A DNA stretch of 64,000 nt from Methanothrix sp. (lineage in GTDB: Archaea; Halobacteriota; Methanosarcinia; Methanotrichales; Methanotrichaceae), in assembly GCA_025361645.1 (NCBI GenBank), contig JANYKI010000126.1:1-64000 (forward strand), written 5' to 3'. Made by a program: the position numbers and the translations under genes. Each line of letters opens with the position of its first letter. Positions within the stretch are counted from its first letter, which is position 1. The notes beneath the pieces are model-generated. The model did not search any database. It saw only the letters and a program-made list of their open reading frames with translations, and was not told the origin of the DNA. This document shows positions 18,721 to 26,443 of this stretch, piece by piece.

Positions 18721-19452
18721 ATGAAAGTGGTTCTGCTAAGGGTGGGCATTGATTCTGGGTGTGGTGGTATTCAAGGACCGTTATTTCAAGACAGAACTTT
18801 TGAATTTATTCCAATACCTGATGATGGTCAAAGTACTATGGATGCAATTGAGACTCAAACATATGGGAATACAGAAGGCAAATATGGCCGCCCTCTTAAA
18901 GATTTTTTCCGTAGTAAATCGCGTCAATCAAGAATGGAAGACCGGCCTATTCATGTGGATCCAGAATTCAAGACATATACTTATGGTGATCCCGCCAAAC
19001 TAAAATCAGGCCTCAAGTTCCTTGAAGAAGGTGATATGTTGGTCTTCTACTGCGGATTAGAAGGATGGGACTTCAAATGTGACCCTGCTCTTTATTTAAT
19101 GGGATATTTCGAGGTCTTGAAAGCGGGATTAGCAGCAGATTTTGAACCAGACGTTATTGATCGTCTATTTAGCAAAAATTCTCATGTAATGCATAGAGAT
19201 CTATTCAAAGAACAAAAAGATCAGCTAGTTTTGGTTAAAGGTTCTAATAAGAGTCGTCTATTAAAAAAAGCTGTTTTGATTAGCACAATGGACCTGGATA
19301 AAGCTGGCAGACGAATTAAGATTCTGTCACCCGAGATGAGGGAGAAGTTTGGTAACTTCGATGGACATTTGGCCATCCAAAGAAGTCCTCCAAGAAAGGT
19401 TGAACCTGCATTCGTAGATATAGCTGCAAAGTTCGTGAGGTCACTCGATTAG
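18721..19452 (+). CDS. Nmad3-like nucleotide-modification-associated protein
   Basis: Protein of 243 residues. The opening strand and loop (MKVVLLRVGIDSGCGGIQG, then FEFIPIPD) and later blocks TYGNTEGKYGRPL, TYTYGDP, EEGDMLVFYCGLEGWD, QLVLVKGSNKSRLLKKA and FDGHLAIQRSPP fit the nucleotide modification associated domain 3 proteins as I remember them. These are predicted to act with DNA or nucleotide modification systems in mobile loci. The chemistry is not established. The frame opens at 18622, but the first 33 residues are Gly/Asn-rich and unlike the family, so ATG 18721 is chosen. An 18-bp gap links it to the next gene, suggesting one operon. Confidence 0.6.
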   Translation: MKVVLLRVGIDSGCGGIQGPLFQDRTFEFIPIPDDGQSTMDAIETQTYGNTEGKYGRPLKDFFRSKSRQSRMEDRPIHVDPEFKTYTYGDPAKLKSGLKFLEEGDMLVFYCGLEGWDFKCDPALYLMGYFEVLKAGLAADFEPDVIDRLFSKNSHVMHRDLFKEQKDQLVLVKGSNKSRLLKKAVLISTMDLDKAGRRIKILSPEMREKFGNFDGHLAIQRSPPRKVEPAFVDIAAKFVRSLD

Positions 19453-19470
19453 GACAAAGGCGATGATAAA

Positions 19471-20055
19471 ATGAATTACTATATTCTCAAGCAAGAGACT
19501 GATCCAACAAATTTCGTAGAGTTCTGGGCCAGAAGGTACAATGACAGATCCGAACCAACATATCGGAAATATATCAAACGACCCTTGACTCCCAAATCTG
19601 TTAGGAAACTTTTTGCTTGGAAGGCAATGCAGATAAATCGCAAGTCTATCGAAGCCGGAGAGCATCCGTTTGTAGAGACTGTAATTACCTGCCTGGATCA
19701 TTTTCTTAGCCCTCCATTGAATTCCCTAGAAGATGCGAACAACTTTCTTACGAATGAGCTAAAGGGCAAAGGTATGATATGGAAAATTTTCACCTTGCAC
19801 ATCATGCATCCCGACAGGTATCCAATCTTTGACCAAAACGTTTGCTGAGCAATGCATTATTTACAGAATGGTACAATTAAGGAGAGTCCCCGCAAAAATA
19901 GAGATAAGCAATCAAGTTACATCAATGAATATCTACCCTTCTATAATCACCATGAGTCTTACGAAGACCGAAAGCTCGACAAAGCTCTGTTCTCTTTTGG
20001 ACAATTCTTAAAGATCCCTCAGACATCACTTGAAGGCACTGGTAGAGTTGACTAA
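19471..20055 (+). pseudogene. Unknown protein interrupted by one in-frame TGA
   Basis: The frame from ATG 19471 reads 125 residues to HPDRYPIFDQNVC, meets TGA at 19846-19848, then continues in the same frame with AMHYLQNGT for another 68 residues to 20055. Both sides look like one helical protein of 194 residues, and CGA (Arg) to TGA would be a single change. It follows the Nmad3-like gene by 18 bp with an AAAGG-type ribosome site, so the two are probably a functional pair when intact. No family recognised; the pattern HxxRxPIFDQxV..A looks conserved. Nonsense mutation or sequence error are the options; a selenocysteine is unlikely. Confidence 0.55.
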
Positions 20056-20120
20056 GGCAAAGATCTAAAAACATACCGCGATCTAAAGAAGTACGAAGCT
20101 AATAGATGAGGGATATAAAC

Positions 20121-20552
20121 ATGGCAAATTCAGAGAGTTCGCCAAAATCACCCAATCAACTGGTCGGAAACATGGGTCTCTTCCATGTTTGCTATGAACT
20201 ATCAAAGAGAGGTTGGAATTGCCTGCCAACCAGCAGAAATGCCAAGGGAATTGATCTTGTCATTTATAGCCAGGATGCCCAGAAAATGCTCACCATCCAA
20301 GTTAAGTCATTGAGCCACAAGAATCCAGTTCCATTTGGTAAAACCCAAAATCTGATGGCAGAATTTTTGATCGTCTGTGTACTGCTAGAGAGTCCCGAAA
20401 TATATATCCTCAAAGCAAAAGAGGCTGAGGAAGCACTCCATCGAGGTGAGAAAGAAGGAAGGGTATCTTATTGGCTGCAACCTCCTTCCTATGAAGACCA
20501 TAAAGACAGCTGGAATAAAATCGGAAAAGGGTTCGATCTTAACAACCCATAG
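20121..20552 (+). CDS. PD-(D/E)XK nuclease-like protein
   Basis: Protein of 143 residues. The pattern Glu in YELSKRGWN, Asp in AKGIDLVIYS and IQVKS (Gln-x-Lys) is the core of a small restriction-endonuclease-like fold, as in DUF4365-type or Holliday-resolvase-like nucleases. No other domain is attached. It could be a solitary nuclease or the cutting part of the modification locus upstream. The start at 20121 follows a GAGGG site by eight bases; an in-frame start at 20106 is possible. Base composition is AT-richer than housekeeping genes in the window, in line with transfer. Confidence 0.6.
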   Translation: MANSESSPKSPNQLVGNMGLFHVCYELSKRGWNCLPTSRNAKGIDLVIYSQDAQKMLTIQVKSLSHKNPVPFGKTQNLMAEFLIVCVLLESPEIYILKAKEAEEALHRGEKEGRVSYWLQPPSYEDHKDSWNKIGKGFDLNNP

Positions 20553-20714
20553 ATTCTACGCGATCAAGCAGATGTATGGAATGATCGACTTCCTTCAAGA
20601 ACACGTCGGCCGGCTCACACAAAGCATCAGCAAGCGGCTTAAAGCCCGGCTGGAAGGAAAGTCAAAGAGGAAAGTGTGGCAAGAGATAACCGAAAGGGCC
20701 GTTAAGCTGAAACG
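20553..20714 (+). other. Coding-like fragment without a gene
   Basis: In the frame holding MYGMIDFLQEHVGRL (start near 20574) about 50 residues read as a basic, helical segment before the frame runs antisense into the DUF1828 gene. No ribosome site and no family recognised. It may be the tail of a lost gene. Confidence 0.3.
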
Positions 20715-21524
20715 TCATACTTCAGCAACCGCTTCGGCGACTCTCAACCTGGCCTGTTCATTTTTCATTTCAAAAATTCTATCGGCTTCCTGCTCTAATA
20801 GATTCTGAGATTCATTTGGATATTTAGAGAGATCGTAAACAACCGCAATCATTTCGACCTGTTGGTTCACTCTTCGCCAAAGCAGGGGGTCCAGTAGCTT
20901 TGAAGCAACATGCTGCCGTTTATCTGAAGTGCTGGAATTGGCATGGCTAATAATCTGTATCAACCTATTTTTATTAGAGGGGGACATATCGCTATGTATT
21001 GTTATTCCATCCAGCTTAATTGATCGGGGCTTGGTTAGTTTTAGCGCCCATCCGATGGCATCATCCCTTGGACGCTCGGAATAGTCATTGATGAGGGTGT
21101 CTAAGATAGTCCTTCGTACTGTCTGGGGAAATTTATCTTCGACCGCAGATATGGGTTTTGCCTCGAAAAATGTGGGTAGCCAGGAAATGCCTTGAATATA
21201 CTTAAGAATGCCATCTGGTGAATCTAGATAGCATAAATCAAGGCTTCCTCTTATCTGCTGGATATTATAGCGTTCATAATAATCCAATTTATAGGGCCAG
21301 TACTCAAAGTCCTCAATAACTCGTAATGAGCTAATCTGATTGAGCGTTTGCCCTCCATCGGTTATGCGCCCATCATCAGTGATGTACAGGGAAACCGGCG
21401 CACCCATCCAATCAAGATACGGAGTAGTTACCTTTATGGCATTTTTTCGGACCGAGGAACATCCTATACTACTGCAAATTGCCTCTTTTATTTTCGCGAA
21501 AAGAGCTTCCTGATCTTTATTCAT
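20715..21524 (-). CDS. DUF1828-type protein
   Basis: Protein of 269 residues. The N-terminal part (about residues 25-70) has the DUF1828 pattern: a strand VTTPYLDWMGAPVSLYI followed by DDGRITDGGQTLNQI. The remainder is mostly helical with no motif I can name. DUF1828 genes occur in variable, phage-defence-rich loci, usually with a small partner gene upstream, as here. The 5' end overlaps the upstream gene by 8 bp, so the two are translationally coupled. The function is unknown. Confidence 0.6.
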   Translation of the reverse strand: MNKDQEALFAKIKEAICSSIGCSSVRKNAIKVTTPYLDWMGAPVSLYITDDGRITDGGQTLNQISSLRVIEDFEYWPYKLDYYERYNIQQIRGSLDLCYLDSPDGILKYIQGISWLPTFFEAKPISAVEDKFPQTVRRTILDTLINDYSERPRDDAIGWALKLTKPRSIKLDGITIHSDMSPSNKNRLIQIISHANSSTSDKRQHVASKLLDPLLWRRVNQQVEMIAVVYDLSKYPNESQNLLEQEADRIFEMKNEQARLRVAEAVAEV

Positions 21525-21990
21525 AAAACTCCTCTAATCCTTTCTGCACGGCCCTTTTTGATGGCATCTCAATTGCATTCTCTCTTCCATCATTAAAATA
21601 GTAGTGGTTTAAAAAGGCTTCCAAGAGCTCTGCAGAGTTCATGCCAGCCCGAAGGCTTGGAGGCACAGGTCGTCGTGTTCCTGGAGCACCGTTTATTCTA
21701 TGAAAAAAGTCGAGCTCATGGAAATGCGGATGGTCGTCGAGTTTTCTTCCGTCTGCATCTCTGAAGGATCCACTATGCGACTGGTGAGCCATTAGTAGAT
21801 AGTCAAAGCCATCTGGTTTTACGTAGATTTTGAATCCTTCATATTCACCATAATATCCTGAAATGTGGAGCTTATCCGCATAATGGCTAGGTAGGACGTC
21901 TGAAGACACTCGATGGGCGTCCAAGTTTACGGCGTCCTCATCGCTGCAATATGGACACGGCGTAAGCTCAAGCGGGCCGCCTTCAATCAC
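21517..21990 (-). CDS. Small partner of the DUF1828 protein
   Basis: Protein of 157 residues. A CPYC pair near the N-terminus could bind a metal. The middle (SHSGSFRDADGRKLDDHPHFH, about 90-110) is His/Asp-rich and resembles DUF6978-like partners of DUF1828 proteins, a tentative link. A GTG at 21990 with AGGAGA ten bases ahead is the best start. The frame remains open and protein-like for another ~30 codons upstream to a stop near 22080 (residues such as LYTARRDESVRLDP) but without a good start codon, so the N-terminus may be truncated or fused. Overlaps the DUF1828 gene by 8 bp. Confidence 0.5.
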   Translation of the reverse strand: MIEGGPLELTPCPYCSDEDAVNLDAHRVSSDVLPSHYADKLHISGYYGEYEGFKIYVKPDGFDYLLMAHQSHSGSFRDADGRKLDDHPHFHELDFFHRINGAPGTRRPVPPSLRAGMNSAELLEAFLNHYYFNDGRENAIEMPSKRAVQKGLEEFYE

Positions 21991-21999
21991 TTTTGGGTT

Positions 22000-22357
22000 T
22001 TCTCCTAACCACGCTTCATATATTACAGGATCTAACCTAACTGATTCGTCCCTTCTCGCCGTGTATAATCCCTCGATTCAGCGAACAAGGGTCCCTTCAA
22101 TAAGAAATAGTTTGGGGTCCAAAACTCGAATCGCCCGCTATAAATTGACTCCTGTGAAAATGAAGCAAAACAATTTTTAATGGTGCCACTAAACCGCATC
22201 CATTCGATCTACAGCTTCTGGGCTTGAGGCTCGCAGCTCACTGTTGATAAGCCGGAGATGTCTCACTCCTTATCTGCCATCGAAAGTGCTTTCGCTCAAG
22301 CGCCAAAGCTCACAGTTTTATAGTCTTAAGACACATATAGCTCAGGTGAAATAGACT
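22000..22357. other. Intergenic stretch upstream of the small membrane peptide
   Basis: AT-rich, without a long gene. It holds a small hairpin (CGAAAG/CTTTCG, 22283-22296) and an imperfect direct repeat (GCTCACTGTTGATA near 22230, GCTCACAGTTTTATA near 22309), the second ending in a TATA-like TTTTATAG that could drive the peptide at 22358. Confidence 0.35.
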
Positions 22358-22471
22358 ATGTTGAAACTTATAAAGAAGATTATAAAAATAAAGCTATTCG
22401 TGATTGGTTTGCTGGCCCTCTGGCGGTTCCTGAAAAAGAGGCACCATTGCTGTCAAGATGAGAAAGAATAG
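22358..22471 (+). CDS. 37-residue basic membrane peptide
   Basis: A short frame below usual gene-calling limits: a basic N-terminus (MLKLIKKIIKIK), one hydrophobic helix (LFVIGLLALWRFL) and a tail KKRHHCCQDEKE. An AGGTGA ribosome site lies eight bases before the ATG and a TATA-like TTTTATAG about 40 bp upstream. Such peptides can be type I toxins, small-protein regulators of membrane complexes, or chance frames. The paired Cys and His in the tail could bind metal. Confidence 0.45.
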   Translation: MLKLIKKIIKIKLFVIGLLALWRFLKKRHHCCQDEKE

Positions 22472-22794
22472 ATAACCATTTTGAGGCATGAGGGGAATTT
22501 ATGGAAATGGGCCTGTAAACTCTCTTATTCCCTGGAGAGGATCAGAATGATGTGGCCCGGAAAGAACCCAAAGCAACTTGGGGAGTAGCATGGAACTTCC
22601 GGGCCAAAGGAATATAGAACCACGCTGTTTATCAAGCTGTGGGATGGCTGCCCAGGGTCGGAAAATGGGAGGGAGGGCAAAGTCGATGATGAAACATGTA
22701 GGAGGGATAAAAGATGGTCTTGATCGACTTTTGCCCATGTGATCGTCGTCATTTAACGATATAAAGATGTGGTACAGATAAGATCGAGATCCTG
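22472..22794. other. Gene-free stretch
   Basis: A minus-strand frame of 120 codons is open here (22499-22861) but is rich in Pro, Ser and Trp, has no domain pattern and overlaps the next gene, so it is not called. I see no RNA gene or repeat. Confidence 0.4.
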
Positions 22795-23358
22795 CTATCC
22801 ACCATGCTGATCGGGTGAGAGCACCTGGCCCGCGAGGGGATGGTGCACTATCATAGCGCAAGCTATATCTTTCGTTTCCTGAATCCCAGTGAGGACTCTA
22901 AACGGAAAGGCTTTCTCTCTGGAGTTTTGTTCCTGTATTGCTAACTCAAGATTGGTGGCTCCAATGTGTCCATCAACAGGTCGCGAGAATTCTCCGAGCG
23001 TTGATTCAATGTAGTCTGCAATGACCTTGTTCATAGAGTCGGTGCCATTTTTGTCATCCAAAACAGCATACGCTAAAAAGGTCAATGCGATATATCGTTT
23101 TGATTCGATATTTACCCGGTACACTGGGTGCTGCCGATCGGTCTCGTCTTTCTCCAGTAAACCCAAAGAGGTTAGGGCCTTTAATGATGCTCTAACGGTT
23201 GGTGCTGATTCCTTGGTTAACATTTCCAAGTCAATTGGCCTATATTCTATATCAGGATCTGCAATAACTTGCTCAATCACTTTTATCAGGTTGGATTCTC
23301 CAAACAATCCGCCATATGGTAATTTTGGTTCTCGTTCTATGTTTTCATATCCATTCAT
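22795..23358 (-). CDS. Winged-helix DNA-binding protein
   Basis: Protein of 187 residues. Residues about 20-85 form a winged helix: LTKESAPTVRASLKALTSLGLLEK followed by a wing and YRVN. A helical segment follows (about 88-125). The last ~60 residues do not look like a known domain and may come from a frame change after a deletion. Probably a regulator of the accessory island, on the strand opposite to argD. No cognate site was found. The start ATG 23358 lacks a clear ribosome site. Confidence 0.5.
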   Translation of the reverse strand: MNGYENIEREPKLPYGGLFGESNLIKVIEQVIADPDIEYRPIDLEMLTKESAPTVRASLKALTSLGLLEKDETDRQHPVYRVNIESKRYIALTFLAYAVLDDKNGTDSMNKVIADYIESTLGEFSRPVDGHIGATNLELAIQEQNSREKAFPFRVLTGIQETKDIACAMIVHHPLAGQVLSPDQHGG

Positions 23359-23727
23359 TTTTTAACCTCTTTCAGGCGGTGGTTAGTATATTCCTATTAT
23401 GAAGATCCCACTTATCCAGACAATCCGAAAGATCCGCTTCTTGACCCTGTTTTGAGAGCCAGGCAAGAAACGCCGCCCCCGCAAGATACGGGTTGGGCTC
23501 TTCCAACTTCAACGGTCTTTTTGGATCAAGAGGTATCATTGGCTTTTGAGGGGAGCTTTCAATTTAAATGCTTAATGCCAGGGAACTTTTTCCGCGAAAT
23601 CCTTTTCATGATGGACGTAGTGGGATTAGAGGACTGAGTGAATAAGATGTAGCTAACATGCTGTTCAACTTTAATATGTTAGCACTTCATTGAGAATGCA
23701 ATCAAGACGAAACCGGAATCAATACCT
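23359..23727. other. Intergenic stretch before argD
   Basis: The plus strand is open and reads protein-like from about 23380 to 23637 (DPTYPDNPKDPLLDP and later) but has no usable start codon at its head; it may be a gene remnant. A TATA-like TTTAATATG at 23671-23679 is a plausible argD promoter. Confidence 0.35.
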
Positions 23728-24876
23728 ATGACCGACAAAACTGATCTGAAAGCCAGGGAATCAGAGGCCATAATCCAGACCTACGCCCGCCAGGATGTAG
23801 TCCTGGTGCGCGGCAGTAAAGCTCGTGTTTGGGACTCGGAGGGAAAGGAGTATCTGGACTTTGTGGCCGGCATCGCCGTGAACAACGTGGGCCACTGCCA
23901 CCCGACGGTAGTCGAGGCTGTAAAGAGGCAAGCTAAGACGCTCATTCACACCTCCAACCTCTACTACACGGAAAATCAGGTGCTTTTGGCGGAGGAGCTG
24001 AAGGCTCTTACCGGCATGAAGAGGGCCTACTTCTGCAACTCCGGGGCGGAGAGCGTGGAGGCGGCCTTGAAGCTGACGCGCCGCAGCACGGGCAAATCGA
24101 AGATCGTAGCCGCCGAGCGTGCCTTTCACGGTCGCACCCTGGGTGCTTTAGGCACCACCTACAAATCCATCTACCGCGCGCCTTTCCAGCCTTTGAACGA
24201 AGCGACATTCGTTCCCTTTAACGATGTGGAAGCCCTCAAAGCTGCTGTGACAGCTGAGACGGGCGCCGTCATCCTGGAGCCGGTGCAGGGAGAAGCCGGA
24301 GTCTATGTGGCCGATGCCGAATACCTGCGTGCCGCCCGCCAGATATGTGATGATAAGGGGGCGCTGCTTATCTTTGATGAGGTGCAGACCGGCTTTGGAC
24401 GTACGGGAAAGTGGTTTGGCAAAGATCACTTCGGTGTTATGCCGGACATCATCACCCTGGCCAAAGCCATGGCCGGAGGCCTGCCCATTGGTGCCATGCT
24501 GGCCGCAGGCCCAGCGGCGGAGGCCTTCCAGAAAGGCGACCACGGCTCCACCTTTGCCGGAGGCCCCCTCATCTGCGCCGCTGCTCTTGCCACCATTCAG
24601 GTCATAAAGGACGAGAAGCTGGTGCATAGGTCGGAGGAGATGGGCGCATACCTGAAGAGCCAGCTCGAAAAGCTCGCGCCCCGGGAGATACGCGGCCTGG
24701 GATTGATGGTGGGCCTGGATCTGGACACGGACTGCAAGGCACTGGTGGAAAAGGCTCTGCAAAAGGGAGTTCTGATCAACAGCACAGGCGAGCACACCCT
24801 GCGCTTCATACCGCCCCTGGTAGTCGGAAAAGAAGAGATCGATAAAGTGGTGAGCGTGATTGGAGAGTCACTCTGA
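23728..24876 (+). CDS. argD: Acetylornithine aminotransferase ArgD
   Basis: PLP-dependent class III aminotransferase of 382 residues that converts N-acetylglutamate semialdehyde to N-acetylornithine in arginine synthesis. Signature blocks: CNSGAESVEAALKL, FHGRTLGALG, LIFDEVQTGFGRTG, the PLP lysine Lys246 in TLAKAMAGGLP, and GSTFAGGP. Length is normal. It may also act on succinyl-diaminopimelate, as many archaeal ArgD enzymes do. It overlaps hisC by 17 bp and heads an amino-acid operon argD-hisC-AK6. Confidence 0.92.
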   Translation: MTDKTDLKARESEAIIQTYARQDVVLVRGSKARVWDSEGKEYLDFVAGIAVNNVGHCHPTVVEAVKRQAKTLIHTSNLYYTENQVLLAEELKALTGMKRAYFCNSGAESVEAALKLTRRSTGKSKIVAAERAFHGRTLGALGTTYKSIYRAPFQPLNEATFVPFNDVEALKAAVTAETGAVILEPVQGEAGVYVADAEYLRAARQICDDKGALLIFDEVQTGFGRTGKWFGKDHFGVMPDIITLAKAMAGGLPIGAMLAAGPAAEAFQKGDHGSTFAGGPLICAAALATIQVIKDEKLVHRSEEMGAYLKSQLEKLAPREIRGLGLMVGLDLDTDCKALVEKALQKGVLINSTGEHTLRFIPPLVVGKEEIDKVVSVIGESL

Positions 24877-25930
24877 TTCCTGGCGGAGGTCGAGGCTTCG
24901 GCCCGTCCTAAGTCAACTCAAGCCCTACGTGGCCGGCAAGGGTTTTGGCGAGATCTCCCGCAAATATGGCCTCGCGCAGGATGCGATTGTGAAGCTGGGC
25001 AGCAACGAGAATCCCTATGGCTCCAGCCCCGGCGTAGCCCAAGCTCTGGCCGGCATCTCCCCGGAGAGATACCCTGAGCCCGAGGAGCTGATTGCGGGCA
25101 TCGCCAGCTACACCGGCTTTCCCGAAGAGATGATCATAATAGGAGCGGGCATGGACGGGGTTATGGACACCCTGACCCGCCTCTTTTTGGAAAAGGGCGA
25201 TCGGACATTCATTCCCACTCCTACCTTCAGCTACTATGAGATACTGACCATCACCGCCGGAGCCACCCCCAACTTAGCGCCGCGCGGGCCGCATTTTGAG
25301 GTCGCTTGCGATGTGCCGCCCGACACAAAGATGGCCTTTCTCTGCTCACCCAACAATCCCACTGGCAATGTGACGAGCGAGGAGGAAGTTCGCGCTCTGC
25401 TGGAGAGCACGGAGGCTATTGTGTTTCTGGACGAGGCTTATGTGGAATTTGCCGACAAAAGCCTGGTCAGGCTGGTGGAGCAGTATGACAACCTGATCGT
25501 GGGCCGCACCCTGTCCAAAGCCTTCGGCCTGGCCGGCATGCGCCTGGGCTACGGCATAGCTCCACGCTGGATCGCCGATCAATACAAAAGAGCTGCGCCT
25601 CCCTTTTATGGCATCAGCTGCGCAACGGTTGCGGCAGGCGCTGCGGCTCTGGCCGATCTGCCCTTTATGCGAGGGTCAGTGGAAAAGATAATATCCGAAC
25701 GGCAGCGGCTGCAAAAGGAGATAAAAGCGCACCCTTCCCAGGCCAACTTCCTGTACCTGGAGACCGAGCCAGACTCCCGTGAATATGTGGAGAGATTTCT
25801 GGCCAGAGGCATCATCATTAGAGATTGCCGCTCCTTTTGGGGGGCAGGCGAGCATCATGCTCGGGTGACCGTGGGAACGCCGTTCGAAAATGACCGCTTC
25901 CTTTCCGCTTTCCAGGAAATATGCAAATAG
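24860..25930 (+). CDS. hisC: Histidinol-phosphate aminotransferase HisC
   Basis: Class I/II PLP aminotransferase of 356 residues; it transaminates imidazole acetol phosphate in histidine synthesis. Conserved features: KLGSNENPYG near the start, a CSPNNPTGN loop, FLDEAYVEF, and the PLP lysine Lys220 in RTLSKAFGLAGMRLGY. The only start in reach is a TTG at 24860 preceded by GGTGAG, inside argD. The 3' end overlaps the kinase gene by 10 bp, so the three genes are coupled. Confidence 0.9.
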   Translation: MESHSDSWRRSRLRPVLSQLKPYVAGKGFGEISRKYGLAQDAIVKLGSNENPYGSSPGVAQALAGISPERYPEPEELIAGIASYTGFPEEMIIIGAGMDGVMDTLTRLFLEKGDRTFIPTPTFSYYEILTITAGATPNLAPRGPHFEVACDVPPDTKMAFLCSPNNPTGNVTSEEEVRALLESTEAIVFLDEAYVEFADKSLVRLVEQYDNLIVGRTLSKAFGLAGMRLGYGIAPRWIADQYKRAAPPFYGISCATVAAGAAALADLPFMRGSVEKIISERQRLQKEIKAHPSQANFLYLETEPDSREYVERFLARGIIIRDCRSFWGAGEHHARVTVGTPFENDRFLSAFQEICK

Positions 25931-26424
25931 CACTGACCGGGACTCCCGGCACGGGAAAGACCACCATTGCCGGGCTTTTGCCCTACCGGGTCATCGATAT
26001 AAATGCCCTGGTGAAGGGGGGCATGAATTTCGGCATAGATGCAAAGAGGGGCTGTCTGGAAGCGGATATGGATGCTCTTGCCAACTATCTGGCAAGGCTG
26101 GACTCGGATGAGACCCTTATCCTGGAAGGCCATTTCGCCCATCACTTCGCAGACTGGGCCATAGTTTTGCGACTGGCTCCCTCCCTACTCAAGTCGCGGC
26201 TGGAGGCACGAGGCTATTCTGCCGAAAAAATAAAGGAAAATCTGGAGGCAGAAGCACTGGATGTCATTTTAGTCGAGGCGGTAGAGTTTTGCGATCGGGT
26301 TGATGAGATAGACACAACCGGAAAGAGTACCCCCGAGGTGTCAGAGCTGGTGGCGAGAATAATCCAGGGAAGGCTTAAGCTTCCTGCCGGTCAGGTGAAC
26401 TGGCTGGATGAATTTTTTAGCTGA
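25921..26424 (+). CDS. AK6/Fap7-type adenylate kinase-like NTPase
   Basis: P-loop kinase of 167 residues. The Walker A site is GTPGTGKTT (residues 7-15), and the sequence follows the Fap7/AK6 layout with a DINALV segment after the loop and LILEGHFAHHF in the nucleoside-binding region. The family has adenylate kinase and ATPase activity and helps in 18S/16S rRNA maturation with the protein uS11. In methanogens it is often found next to hisC, as here. Translation is coupled to hisC by a 10-bp overlap. Confidence 0.85.
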   Translation: MQIALTGTPGTGKTTIAGLLPYRVIDINALVKGGMNFGIDAKRGCLEADMDALANYLARLDSDETLILEGHFAHHFADWAIVLRLAPSLLKSRLEARGYSAEKIKENLEAEALDVILVEAVEFCDRVDEIDTTGKSTPEVSELVARIIQGRLKLPAGQVNWLDEFFS

Positions 26425-26443
26425 TTGAATGATTTCGAGATCT

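Noticed and set aside
19846-19848. TGA as a selenocysteine codon
   Set aside because: The neighbourhood is not redox-like, the next-door residue is an ordinary Cys codon, and no SECIS-like element is apparent; a nonsense change from CGA is simpler.
22499-22861. Minus-strand frame of 120 codons
   Set aside because: Pro/Ser/Trp-rich without domain pattern, overlaps the winged-helix gene and has no promoter or ribosome site.
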